A DNA stretch of 64,000 nt from Rariglobus hedericola (GTDB taxonomy: Bacteria; Verrucomicrobiota; Verrucomicrobiia; Opitutales; Opitutaceae), in NCBI RefSeq assembly GCF_007559335.1, contig NZ_VMBG01000002.1, positions 1,194,894 through 1,258,893 on the forward strand, in the 5' to 3' direction. The position numbers and the translations under genes were made by a program. Below, piece by piece: positions 25,678 to 35,779 of this stretch; positions within the stretch are counted from its first letter, which is position 1; the number at the start of each line of letters is the position of its first letter. The notes under the pieces are model-generated. The model was given only the letters and a program-made list of their open reading frames with translations, made no database searches and was not told the DNA's origin.

Positions 25678-26271
25678 ATGCCCCCCGACGAAGAGACCTT
25701 TGACCTTGCCGGTTGTCTCTCGAGGGTGCGTGCGTCCGACCAGCGGGCGGCTCGGGATCTGGTTGAACATCTGCACCCGATGGTTATTCGCATCGTCCGC
25801 GCCCGCCTCCCGCGCCGCGTCGCCGAGGAAGATCTCACCCAGGAGATTTTTTTAAAAATGTTCACGCGCATCGCACAGTATCAGGGCAACGTGCCTTTCC
25901 CTCATTGGGTCTCGCGCATCGCGGTGACGACCTGCATCGACCACCTGCGCGCCCAAAAACGCCGCCCCGAGTTTCGTTGGGCCGACCTTTCTGAAAACGA
26001 GGCCGACGTCCTGGATGCCGTGCTCACGAGCGAGAATGACGTCGCCGCCGGTGATGCAATGGCCGCCCACGAACTGGTTCATAAGTTGCTGGGTCAGCTC
26101 AAGCCCGACGACCGCCTCGTCCTCCAGCTGCTCGACCTCGAGCAAAAAACCCTGGCCGAAGTGGGCGTGCTCACCGGCTGGAACATCACTCTCATCAAAG
26201 TCCGCGCTTTTCGAGCGCGGCGGAAATTGCAAAAGCTGTTTGTGGAATTAAAGAAAAAGGAACGCGCATGA
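25678..26271 (+). CDS. ECF-type RNA polymerase sigma factor
   Basis: 197 residues; the start at 25678 (MPPDEETFDL) is chosen because upstream codons are not sigma-like. Region 2 is clear: DLVEHLHPMVIRIVRARLPR, then EEDLTQEIFLKMFTRIAQYQ (the -10 recognition helix) and FPHWVSRIAVTTCIDHLRAQ. Region 4 for -35 contact is DDRLVLQLLDLEQKTLAEVG with TGWNITLIKVRAFRARRKLQ. It overlaps the next gene by 4 bp (ATGA). The two following small genes look like a membrane anchor and a periplasmic sensor, so it probably belongs to a cell-envelope stress unit. Confidence 0.9.
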   Translation: MPPDEETFDLAGCLSRVRASDQRAARDLVEHLHPMVIRIVRARLPRRVAEEDLTQEIFLKMFTRIAQYQGNVPFPHWVSRIAVTTCIDHLRAQKRRPEFRWADLSENEADVLDAVLTSENDVAAGDAMAAHELVHKLLGQLKPDDRLVLQLLDLEQKTLAEVGVLTGWNITLIKVRAFRARRKLQKLFVELKKKERA

Positions 26272-26573
26272 AAACTTCACCCACCTCTTGGAACCGTCTT
26301 GTGACGGCCGCCCGCCTGGCTCCGGCCGATCAGCGGGACGAGACTGCGCCGCATGGCTTTGCCACCCGCGTCAGCGCGCTGGCGATGTCCGCCGGAGAAC
26401 CGACCTTCGCGACGCTCTTCGCCCGCTTCTCGCTGCGTTCGCTCGGCGTGTGCGGCCTGCTCATGGTGCTCGGCGTGACGCTTAATCTCAGCTCGGTGGT
26501 CAATGCCTTCGAGAGCGATTCCTCGGTGACCCTTAATGATCCCGTGGCCGAATGGCTTAACGCCTCTTCTTAA
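26268..26573 (+). CDS. Small single-pass membrane protein, putative anti-sigma partner
   Basis: 101 residues. Its ATG overlaps the sigma-factor stop by 4 bp, which indicates coupling. A cytoplasmic N-terminus of about 60 residues (SWNRLVTAARLAPADQRDET) is followed by one membrane helix (GVCGLLMVLGVTLNLSSVV) and a short external tail. Size, order and topology fit a short anti-sigma factor such as CnrY or an analogue. No zinc-binding HxxxCxxC motif is visible. The function is inferred from context only. Confidence 0.6.
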   Translation: MKTSPTSWNRLVTAARLAPADQRDETAPHGFATRVSALAMSAGEPTFATLFARFSLRSLGVCGLLMVLGVTLNLSSVVNAFESDSSVTLNDPVAEWLNASS

Positions 26574-26575
26574 AC

Positions 26576-27055
26576 GTGGCCTCCACCGCTAAAATTATTC
26601 TCGCCGTTGGCGGCATCTTTATCGCCGGCGCAGTCACCGGAGGTTTCGTGAGCCTTCGTGTGGCGGACCATCTGGCCCGTCAAAAACGGCTCGTCGAACG
26701 CATCGGCCCGTCCGAGATCGGTGCGCGTCTGGCCGAGCAACTTCAGTTGACGCCCGAGCAAAAGGACAAAATCCGCCCGATCATCACCCGCACGTCCGAA
26801 GAGTTGCGCAAGGTCCGTCGTGATTCGTTCAGCCAGACGGCGGAGCTCGTGTCCAAAATGGATGCGGATTTGGCGAAATTGCTGACCGTTGAACAACAAG
26901 CTTTGTTGAAGGAAATCCGCCAGCGTGAGGAAGAGCGCCGCAAGCAGTGGATGAACGAACGCACCAAGCGTAATAACGAGCGCAACGAACCGCGCCCGCC
27001 CGGCGGTCCGGCGGAAGACGGTGCGCGTCCCTCCGGACCACCGCCGGCGCCCTGA
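26576..27055 (+). CDS. CpxP/Spy/CnrX-like periplasmic heavy-metal or stress sensor
   Basis: 159 residues beginning with GTG at 26576, two bases after the preceding stop. The N-terminal anchor is KIILAVGGIFIAGAVTGGF. The helical domain contains LAEQLQLTPEQKDKIRPIIT, the LTxxQ motif of the CpxP/Spy/heavy-metal-sensor superfamily, and LAKLLTVEQQALLKEIRQRE, an imperfect second copy. The C-terminus is proline-rich. With the sigma factor and membrane protein it makes a three-gene unit arranged like cnrYXH. The ligand is unknown. Confidence 0.7.
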   Translation: MASTAKIILAVGGIFIAGAVTGGFVSLRVADHLARQKRLVERIGPSEIGARLAEQLQLTPEQKDKIRPIITRTSEELRKVRRDSFSQTAELVSKMDADLAKLLTVEQQALLKEIRQREEERRKQWMNERTKRNNERNEPRPPGGPAEDGARPSGPPPAP

Positions 27056-27116
27056 TTTTTGGCGGCAGGTTTTCTACGAGCTTGCCGAGTGAGCCCGTCT
27101 GGCTGACTGGTGGTTT

Positions 27117-27575
27117 ATGCCTGAACCCACCGGCCACATGCTGCATTTCGCTTACGGCGAGGATCTCCCGCATGCCGAGTTCGAGCGCGTGTGCCCGGGC
27201 GCACAATGGTTCGGCCCCGCAGGACTTGAGGGCTATCAATTGGTGTTTAACGCCGCCGGACGGGCCAACGTGAAAGCGGTCGAGGGCGCGACGGTCTGGG
27301 GCGCGTTGTGGATGGTGCCTGCTTCGTCGCTGCCGATGTTGGACGCTGCGATGGCCGAAGGTTACGAACGCTGCACGCGCCGGATCGTTTCTCCGGCGGG
27401 CCCGCGCATAGAGGCAATGTTATATCTTTCGACGGCTTCGACGGAAGCGGCACCTGCCGCGGGATTGCTGGACGTGCTGCTGGGCGCCGCGAAAGAAAAC
27501 CGCCTGCCCGCAGCTTACGTGAACGAGCTGAAGGCGTTGGGCATGACGGTTAAATCACGCAAAGATTCTCGTTGA
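27117..27575 (+). CDS. Gamma-glutamylcyclotransferase-fold protein
   Basis: 152 residues with the opening MLHFAYGEDLPHAEFERVCP, matching the FAYGSNM-type substrate loop of GGCT-like proteins although SNM is replaced by EDL. The fold continues with YQLVFNAAGRANVKAVEG and ATVWGALWMVPASSLPMLDA, then a Glu near EGYERC in the usual catalytic position. The family cleaves gamma-glutamyl amides, but the substrate cannot be read. It starts about 60 bp after the sensor gene. Confidence 0.75.
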   Translation: MPEPTGHMLHFAYGEDLPHAEFERVCPGAQWFGPAGLEGYQLVFNAAGRANVKAVEGATVWGALWMVPASSLPMLDAAMAEGYERCTRRIVSPAGPRIEAMLYLSTASTEAAPAAGLLDVLLGAAKENRLPAAYVNELKALGMTVKSRKDSR

Positions 27576-27606
27576 ACCGCGCGATGACCGCCGCACTGTT
27601 CGCGTC

Positions 27607-27702
<96 letters not shown>

Positions 27703-27769
27703 ACTTTTTTTTCAAGCCGACGGCGGCGGGTAAACCCGCTATGGCCGCCGGTCTGGGCAAGACGCCTGC

Positions 27770-28906
27770 TTACTTGAAGCGCACGCAGACCGGCGCGCCG
27801 ATTTTCACGGTCTGGCCGGTGGGCGTGAGGCGGCCCGTCTGGGCATCAATGGAGAAAAGCACCAGCGAGTCGCCGTCCTGATTGGCGGCGATCAACCAGC
27901 GACCGGTTGGATCGAGGCTGAAATTGCGCGGGTTGCGACCTTGGGTGGAGACGTGTTCGACGGTCGAAAGCGTGCCGGTCGCCGCATCCACGGAGAACAC
28001 GGTGATGCTGTCGTGTCCGCGGTTGGAGCCGTAAACGAAACGACCATCGGGGCGAACCAAGACCTCGGCGGTGGTGCTGTGACCGGTGAAGTCGGCGGGG
28101 AGGGTGGGGATGGTTTGCAGGGCCTTGAGTTCGCCGGTGTCCGCGTCGAGCGAGAAGGTCGTGAGGGTGTTCGCCAGCTCGTTGATCACGTAGGCGTGGC
28201 GACCGTCGGGCGACTGGGCGAGGTGACGCGGACCGCTGCCGGCCTCCAGTGAAACCGACGCTGGCTCCGCCGCCGTGAGCGTGCCGGTGGTCGAGTCGAC
28301 GCGGTAGGTGTAGATTTTGTCGGTGCCGAGGTCGGCGGCGAAGGCGAATTTCCCATCGGCCGACGGATTAATCGAATGGGCATAGGGCGCTTTTTGGCGC
28401 GTGGGGTGGACGCTTTTGCCCTCGTGCTGGTCGACCGAGGCGGGCGTGGGTTCCTCCAAGCCGCCATCGGTGCGCACGCGGAGCAATGCGACCACGCCGC
28501 TGCTGTAGTTGGCAACCATCACGGCTTTGCCGTCGGGCGTGACGGATACATGGCACGGTCCCTTGCCGGCGGTGGCGGCGGTGTTGATCAAGGTGAGCAA
28601 ACCATCGGCCGCGTTGATCGTATAGGCGCTGACTGAGCCGCTGGGTTTGCCGGCGTAGCTCGCACCGGCGCCTTCGGAGACGGCGTAAAGAAAGCGGCGG
28701 TCAGGCGAAAGGGCGACGAACGACGGGTTGGACGCCTCGGCGGCCAGCACGGGTTCACCCAGCTTACCGGTCTCCGTATCGAAACGGGCAACGTAGATCC
28801 CCTTGCTGGACGTCTTGGTGTAAGTGCCGATGTAAACGAGAAGTTCGCGAGCGGAGACGAGTGCGGTGGTCATGACAAAAAGGGTGAGGACGATGAGGGG
28901 ACGCAT
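27770..28906 (-). CDS. Secreted lactonase-family beta-propeller protein (6-phosphogluconolactonase-like)
   Basis: 378 residues. Signal peptide MRPLIVLTLFVMTTALVSA, then seven propeller blades of the lactonase (Pgl/YbhE) family: VYIGTYTKTSSKGIYVARFD, FVALSPDRRFLYAVSEG, CHVSVTPDGKAVMVANYSSG, YAHSINPSADGKFAFAADLG, PRHLAQSPDGRHAYVINELA, EVLVRPDGRFVYGSNRG, NFSLDPTGRWLIAANQDGD. The predicted export makes a cytoplasmic 6-phosphogluconolactonase role unlikely; carboxymuconate cyclase or lactone hydrolysis in the periplasm is more likely. Monocistronic. Confidence 0.85.
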   Translation of the reverse strand: MRPLIVLTLFVMTTALVSARELLVYIGTYTKTSSKGIYVARFDTETGKLGEPVLAAEASNPSFVALSPDRRFLYAVSEGAGASYAGKPSGSVSAYTINAADGLLTLINTAATAGKGPCHVSVTPDGKAVMVANYSSGVVALLRVRTDGGLEEPTPASVDQHEGKSVHPTRQKAPYAHSINPSADGKFAFAADLGTDKIYTYRVDSTTGTLTAAEPASVSLEAGSGPRHLAQSPDGRHAYVINELANTLTTFSLDADTGELKALQTIPTLPADFTGHSTTAEVLVRPDGRFVYGSNRGHDSITVFSVDAATGTLSTVEHVSTQGRNPRNFSLDPTGRWLIAANQDGDSLVLFSIDAQTGRLTPTGQTVKIGAPVCVRFK

Positions 28907-28984
28907 GGGGCGGGGTGGGGGATGTTTTTACTGAATGATACGGGGATTGCATGCAAGCCGCGGGCTTTGCAAGTTGGGCCGCTT

Positions 28985-30784
<1,800 letters not shown>

Positions 30785-30785
30785 G

Positions 30786-31757
30786 ATGAACCGAACGGAC
30801 CGGCTCGTCGGGATGGTGATGCATTTGCAAGGCCGGCGCGTGGTGCGTGCCGAGGAGCTGGCGGAGCACTACGGCATCAGTGTTCGCACGGTGTATCGTG
30901 ACATCGCGGCGCTCGGCGAAGCCGGGGTGCCGGTGGTGGGCGAGGCGGGGGTGGGGTATTCGTTGGTGAAGGGTTATCACCTCCCGCCGGTGATGCTGAC
31001 GGTGGAGGAGGCCGGGGCGTTGTTTACCGGTGGTGAACTGGCAAAGAAGTTTACGGACGGTTCGCTCGATGCGGCCGTCGATGGCGCACTCAACAAGCTG
31101 CGCGCGGTGCTGCCTGGTGATCGCAAGGATCATCTGGAACACCTCGCCCGCGGCACGGTGATCGCGAGCATGCCGGGATCGCCGGTGGCGGGCGCGGGCG
31201 GCGGACCGCCGTGTCTGGCCGCGGTGCAGCAGGCGGTGGCGCGGCGGCGGGTGCTGGCACTTTCGTATCGGGCGCGGGAAAAACAGGAGGATACGATGCG
31301 CGAAGTGGAATCGCTCGGCGTCGTTTTTTACGGTGGCAACTGGTATCTGGTCGCGTGGTGCCGGTTGCGCAAAGACCTGCGTCATTTCCGCGTGGACCGT
31401 ATTCAGAATCTGGAGCTGCGGTCGGAGACGTTTGGGACGCGCGAGGATTTTTCGCTGAGCCGGCACATCGAGGACTACGCGCGGCAGGGCGAGACCTTTC
31501 CGGCCAAAATATGGCTGGCGCGCGAGGTGCAGGAGCGGGCGCGCGCCGAGAGTTATGCCACGCTGGTGGCGGGGGAGGAACGCGATGGCGGCGCTGAGTT
31601 TTCGATCCTGACGTGGTCTTACGACTGGTTGGCGCGTTGGTTGATGTCATTCGCGGACAAGGCCGAGGCGCTTGAGCCGGTGGTGTTGCGCGACACGGTG
31701 CGGGCTCATGCCGAGGCGGTGGTGAAGCGGCATCGGAGTCCGCGCAAACGCTCCTGA
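30786..31757 (+). CDS. YafY/DeoR-type HTH regulator with WYL domain
   Basis: 323 residues. N-terminal HTH_11: MNRTDRLVGMVMHLQGRRVV, then ELAEHYGISVRTVYRDIAAL. The WYL domain includes VLALSYRAREKQ and FYGGNWYLVAWCRLRKDLRHF with VDRIQNLELRS. A WCX segment follows. WYL domains sense nucleic acids or small ligands. The gene follows the ABC-F gene at one base and precedes a DHFR-like reductase by 39 bp, so it may control that reductase. Confidence 0.88.
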   Translation: MNRTDRLVGMVMHLQGRRVVRAEELAEHYGISVRTVYRDIAALGEAGVPVVGEAGVGYSLVKGYHLPPVMLTVEEAGALFTGGELAKKFTDGSLDAAVDGALNKLRAVLPGDRKDHLEHLARGTVIASMPGSPVAGAGGGPPCLAAVQQAVARRRVLALSYRAREKQEDTMREVESLGVVFYGGNWYLVAWCRLRKDLRHFRVDRIQNLELRSETFGTREDFSLSRHIEDYARQGETFPAKIWLAREVQERARAESYATLVAGEERDGGAEFSILTWSYDWLARWLMSFADKAEALEPVVLRDTVRAHAEAVVKRHRSPRKRS

Positions 31758-31796
31758 CACAGGGTTGTCAGGGCGGTGTGGCAGACTCGGGGCACG

Positions 31797-32360
31797 ATGA
31801 AAAAAGTAACACTCTATATCGCCGCCAGCCTCGATGGATTTATCGCGCGAACGGATGGGGCGATCGACTGGTTGCCCGTGCCGGACCTCGCCGGCGAGGA
31901 CTACGGTTACGGTGAGTTGCTGGAGTCGGTCGATACGCTGCTGCTGGGGCGTAAAACCTACGAGCAGGTGCTCACGCTCGGTCCGTGGCCTTATGAGGGC
32001 AAACGCTGCATCGTATTCAGCGCAACGCGGGCCGGACAACGCGACGACCGGGTGGAGTTTGTCGATTGTGACATCGCGGCCTGCGTGCGTGAACTCAAGG
32101 CCGAGCCGGGCGAGGGTATCATCTGGCTGGTGGGCGGGGCGGAGATCATCGCGGCGTGTCTGGCGGGCGGCGTGGTGGACGAGATTATCCTCACGACCGT
32201 GCCGGTGTTGTTGGGTGAAGGTATCCGGTTGTTTCCAGAAACGACGTGGCTGACGCGGCTGAAGCTGGAGAACGTTCACGCTTATCCCGATGGTTTGGTG
32301 CAGCAGATCTACTTGATGGCCGCGGTGCCGGTTGAGCCGCAGGCGCTTGCCTTTGCCTGA
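31797..32360 (+). CDS. Dihydrofolate reductase-family protein (RibD C-terminal-like)
   Basis: 187 residues from the ATG at 31797, with the opening MKKVTLYIAASLDGFIARTD typical of DfrA/YyaP/YwjB-type proteins. Further motifs are DTLLLGRKTYEQVL and IIWLVGGAEIIAACL (dinucleotide contact). It lacks the classical DHFR active-site spacing, so it belongs to the RibD-like DHFR-fold group rather than true FolA. The substrate is unknown. Confidence 0.85.
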   Translation: MKKVTLYIAASLDGFIARTDGAIDWLPVPDLAGEDYGYGELLESVDTLLLGRKTYEQVLTLGPWPYEGKRCIVFSATRAGQRDDRVEFVDCDIAACVRELKAEPGEGIIWLVGGAEIIAACLAGGVVDEIILTTVPVLLGEGIRLFPETTWLTRLKLENVHAYPDGLVQQIYLMAAVPVEPQALAFA

Positions 32361-32381
32361 GGCCGGCGTTGCGTGTCGGGC

Positions 32382-32954
32382 ATGTCGATTTTTTCCGCGC
32401 GCCGCTCAATCAAGCCTGTTGCGATGGACGCTTCCCGTGAAGTGCCGCGCGAAGTGCTGCTGCAATTATTGGAGGATGCACATTGGGCGCCGACGCACGG
32501 GCTGACGCAGCCGTGGAGGTTTCATGTTTTTGAGGGAGCGGCCCGCGCACGACTCGCGGACGGTTTGCAAGGGCTCTACGATCGCGTGACTCCGACAGCT
32601 GCGCGCAACGAGGACAAGCGGGCGAAACTCGGGACCACGCCGCGATTGGGTCCGGTCGTGATCGCGGTGGCGGCGCACGTGGAGCCGAACGGAAAGATTC
32701 CTGAGATCGAGGAAATCGCGGCGGTGTCGTGCGCGGTGCAAAACCTGATGTTATCCGCCCACGAGAAGGGCCTCGGTTCCTTCTGGAGCACGCCGCCCGT
32801 CACGATGTCGGCGGAGTTCGCGACGTGGCTCGGGCTGGATGCGACGCACCGGATGCTGGGCCTGGTTTATCTCGGATATCCCAAGGCCGGGAATGTTCCT
32901 GCGACCAGCACGCGGGATGCCTTGGAAAAGCAGGTGGTTTTCCACGACGCCTGA
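32382..32954 (+). CDS. Nitroreductase-family protein
   Basis: About 190 residues from the ATG at 32382 (MSIFSARRSIKPVAMDASRE; GTG at 32373 is an alternative). FMN-binding motifs: RRSIKPV at the N-terminus, DAHWAPTHGLTQPWRF in the first third, and AAVSCAVQNLMLSAHEKGLG near the middle, then YLGYPK at the end. This is the classic order of YdjA/NfnB-type nitroreductases that use NAD(P)H and FMN. 21 bp downstream of the DHFR-like gene on the same strand, so a small reductase operon is likely. Confidence 0.88.
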   Translation: MSIFSARRSIKPVAMDASREVPREVLLQLLEDAHWAPTHGLTQPWRFHVFEGAARARLADGLQGLYDRVTPTAARNEDKRAKLGTTPRLGPVVIAVAAHVEPNGKIPEIEEIAAVSCAVQNLMLSAHEKGLGSFWSTPPVTMSAEFATWLGLDATHRMLGLVYLGYPKAGNVPATSTRDALEKQVVFHDA

Positions 32955-32961
32955 CGCGTGC

Positions 32962-34095
32962 TCAGTGGGCCGGTTGTTTGGTGTCGGCGAGGGAAACTTT
33001 GGGCAGCAGCAGGATGGCGGGGATCGTCATGAAGAGACCGACGAGAACCATCCAGGCGGCGGCACGCGGGGCGTTGCCGGCGGTGAGCAACGTGTGCGAG
33101 GCCAGTGCGACGATGGTGAGATTGGGGCACAGCAACAGGAACGAACGGTCGTCTCCGCCCGTTGCAACGATGCGGCAGTGAATGACCAGCCGCCAGCCGA
33201 TGAGCAGGGCGGCGGTGGCGATGGCGACAACCCCGGTGACGGAGAACAGATACTGCCACTCGATCTGCAGACCGAGCGCGAAGAAGAAAATCGGGATGAG
33301 AAACCGCCGGCTGATCGGGGCGATGAAATCCTCCAGGGGTTGTCCGTCGTGTTCGATCCGGCTCATGAAGAGCCCGAGGAAAAACGCGGTCTTGGTGGCG
33401 GCGAGTCCGAGGCGGTCACCGACGGCGCAGATGATCAGCACGGCGAGGACGATCAGGTGCATGCGCCAGTGCGTGGCGGTTTTGAGGATGAGGTTGAAAA
33501 CTGAATCGAGGCGCGCTGCGAAACGACTGATGAGATAAACGGTGGTGCCGATACCCGCGAGTTTGAGCACGACGAACCAACTGAGGCCTTTTTCGAAGAG
33601 AGCGGTTTCTCCGGCGAGCAGAACGATCGCGATGATTTCCAACGCGAGCATGAGCAGCAGCACGCGGCGGCGGGGTTCGTCGGTGAGGCCGGGATAATGT
33701 TTCCAGCCGAGATATCCCATGCCGACCGAGCAGCCCGTGAAGGCCGCGCAAGCGATGAAGCACCCGAGCCATTGGAGTCCGGCGAGCTGGCCGAGTGCGA
33801 GGATCACCGGGTATTGCACCAACGCCCAAAGTGCTGCGCGGCGCAACGTAGGCAGGAAATCGCGGAATTTGGGCAGGTCGATTTCGAGGCCGACTTCGAA
33901 GAGCAGCAGTAAGAAGCCGACCTGGCCGGCTTGCACGAGCATCTGCCGCACGTCGGCGTGGGCGATGGGGGCAAGCAAGAGTCCGAAGAGCACAAACACG
34001 GGGTAGGCCAGCGAGGGCCGCCGCAAGACCCGGCACAGGTCGGGCACGCCCATGAACAGCAGGATGAGGCAGATGATGATCTCGATCTCGTTCAT
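32962..34095 (-). CDS. Cation:proton antiporter (CPA2/Kef-type membrane domain)
   Basis: 377 residues from the ATG at 34095; the longer open frame upstream is a GC-rich shadow. About 12 hydrophobic segments, with the CPA2 features FLLLLFEVGLEIDLPKFRDF and ALWALVQYPVILAL followed by TKTAFFLGLFMSRIEHDG and ISRRFLIPIFFFALGLQIEW. No C-terminal TrkA domain is present. It exchanges H+ for Na+ or K+ across the inner membrane; the cation cannot be read. It converges on the nitroreductase gene with an 8-bp gap. Confidence 0.88.
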   Translation of the reverse strand: MNEIEIIICLILLFMGVPDLCRVLRRPSLAYPVFVLFGLLLAPIAHADVRQMLVQAGQVGFLLLLFEVGLEIDLPKFRDFLPTLRRAALWALVQYPVILALGQLAGLQWLGCFIACAAFTGCSVGMGYLGWKHYPGLTDEPRRRVLLLMLALEIIAIVLLAGETALFEKGLSWFVVLKLAGIGTTVYLISRFAARLDSVFNLILKTATHWRMHLIVLAVLIICAVGDRLGLAATKTAFFLGLFMSRIEHDGQPLEDFIAPISRRFLIPIFFFALGLQIEWQYLFSVTGVVAIATAALLIGWRLVIHCRIVATGGDDRSFLLLCPNLTIVALASHTLLTAGNAPRAAAWMVLVGLFMTIPAILLLPKVSLADTKQPAH

Positions 34096-34202
34096 GTTAG
34101 TGCGGTGGGCTGGCCGTGTTGTGGGCTGGCGCGCGGCGGGTGCAAGCGATGATTTACCCCTTGCAGGTTTCGAGCGACGTGACCCCTTGTTGAATAAATT
34201 CC

Positions 34203-35768
34203 ATGGCCACGGTAGAAATCCAGTCATCCGCGGGGACGCGCCCGGCAGCTCCGGCGCATGGCTGGTCGTGGGGATTGTTGGTGCTGATCTGGACGCCCTT
34301 GCTGTGGCGGTTGGCGCGCATGTGGCGCTCCGAAACGGAGCAGCTGTTTGGCTTTGGTGTGCCGGTGCTGGTCGCGTGGTTGTTATGGCAGCGACGCGAT
34401 GAATGGACGAAGCCGGCGGTCGCCGCCGCGCGCGGAGCATCCGGAATCGCCGGCACCGCCGCGGTGGTGCTGGCGCTGGCGCTCGTGGTGCTGGAGGCAA
34501 ATCCGCTATGGCCGAAAGCGGTTTGGGCGGGCACGGGCGCGGCACTGGTGCTGACCCTTGCGGTGATTGCGATGGGGCATGGCTGGCACGGTGCGCGCAA
34601 GGCGGCGCCGGTGCTGGTGTTGATGCTGACGGCGTTGAAATGGCCGACGTTTATCTACGAGCCAGTCATGCACACGCTGATGCATTTCAACGCGGTGATC
34701 GCGGCGGAGCTGGTGAATTTTTCCGGCACGCCCGCGATGGTGCAGGGCAACGTGATCGAAGTGGCTCGCGGCATGGTCGGCGTGAATGAAGCGTGCAGCG
34801 GACTGCGGTCGTTGCAGACAGTTATCATGATGGCGCTGTTTCTTGGTGAGATGGATCGCTTTCGCCTGCGCCGGCGCCTGGTGCTGTTGGGCGGTGCAAT
34901 TCTCGCGGCGCTGCTGGTGAACATCGTGCGCACCACGGTGCTGACCTGGGTGTTTGCCAATCGCGGACCTGCGGTGGAAGAACGCTGGCATGATCCGGCT
35001 GGCGTGATCGCGTTGTTCGTGACGCTGGCGTTGGTGTGGCTGTGGTCGGAGCGGGTGGGGAGTCGTCAGCCGGCGGCTGAGATCGAGCCGGTTGCTGAGG
35101 TGAACACCGGTGTGCGTGCGCCCGCGTGGCGTCCGTTGGCGTTGGCCGTGGCCTGTGTGGCGGTGGGCGAGGTCGGCACGCAGGTGTGGTATGGGGCGCA
35201 CGAACAGGGAATTGCCGAGCAACGGGTAAGCTGGTCGCTCGCCCCCGCGGCGGATTCAGGTTGGAGCGCGGTGGAAGTGCCCGCGCAATCGGCGGAGATC
35301 CTGCGTTACGAAAGCGGTGATTCGTTTGCGCGCGAATTGACGGCACCCTCGCGGCAGTTGCTGGCGTTTGCCTTCCGGTGGAGCGCGGATCTGGCTCGCA
35401 TCGGCATGCCCGAGGTCCATGATCCACGGGTATGTTTACCGTCGGTCGGCGCGGTGGAGGAAGCGGAGCTGCCCGATGAACGCGTGACAGTGGACGGGAT
35501 CGAAGTGCCGTTTCGTTTTGTGCGGTTTCGTCAGGGGCTGATGACGCAGCATGTGTGGTTCTGTCTGTGGAGCACGCGGGCGGGGCGGGCCGACTCCACG
35601 CGCTTGCAGGGCGGGGATATCACGCAACTTCGCTGGGAGCGGGTGCGTGCGGGGCTGCGCAACGACGAGCGCGAGCAGTTGATTTTTTTCGTGCAGGGTG
35701 AACCCGATGACGAGAGCGCCGCGCACTCTTTGCGCGACGCGGTGTTGACCTTGATGCAACGGCGTTAG
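34203..35768 (+). CDS. Exosortase fused to EpsI-like domain
   Basis: 521 residues. The first 280 residues are an exosortase/EpsH membrane protein with about eight hydrophobic helices and the catalytic triad order of the family: EACSGLRSL (C198), NIVRTTVL (R243) and RWHDPAGV (H263). The C-terminal part from about residue 300 is an EpsI/DUF3485-like exported domain marked by EVHDPRVCLPSVG. Exosortases cut and anchor PEP-CTERM proteins, two of which are encoded in this window (12635 and 37676). It lies directly upstream of a TPR protein and a PEP-CTERM gene on the same strand. Confidence 0.92.
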   Translation: MATVEIQSSAGTRPAAPAHGWSWGLLVLIWTPLLWRLARMWRSETEQLFGFGVPVLVAWLLWQRRDEWTKPAVAAARGASGIAGTAAVVLALALVVLEANPLWPKAVWAGTGAALVLTLAVIAMGHGWHGARKAAPVLVLMLTALKWPTFIYEPVMHTLMHFNAVIAAELVNFSGTPAMVQGNVIEVARGMVGVNEACSGLRSLQTVIMMALFLGEMDRFRLRRRLVLLGGAILAALLVNIVRTTVLTWVFANRGPAVEERWHDPAGVIALFVTLALVWLWSERVGSRQPAAEIEPVAEVNTGVRAPAWRPLALAVACVAVGEVGTQVWYGAHEQGIAEQRVSWSLAPAADSGWSAVEVPAQSAEILRYESGDSFARELTAPSRQLLAFAFRWSADLARIGMPEVHDPRVCLPSVGAVEEAELPDERVTVDGIEVPFRFVRFRQGLMTQHVWFCLWSTRAGRADSTRLQGGDITQLRWERVRAGLRNDEREQLIFFVQGEPDDESAAHSLRDAVLTLMQRR

Positions 35769-35779
35769 TGTTTCCGCAC

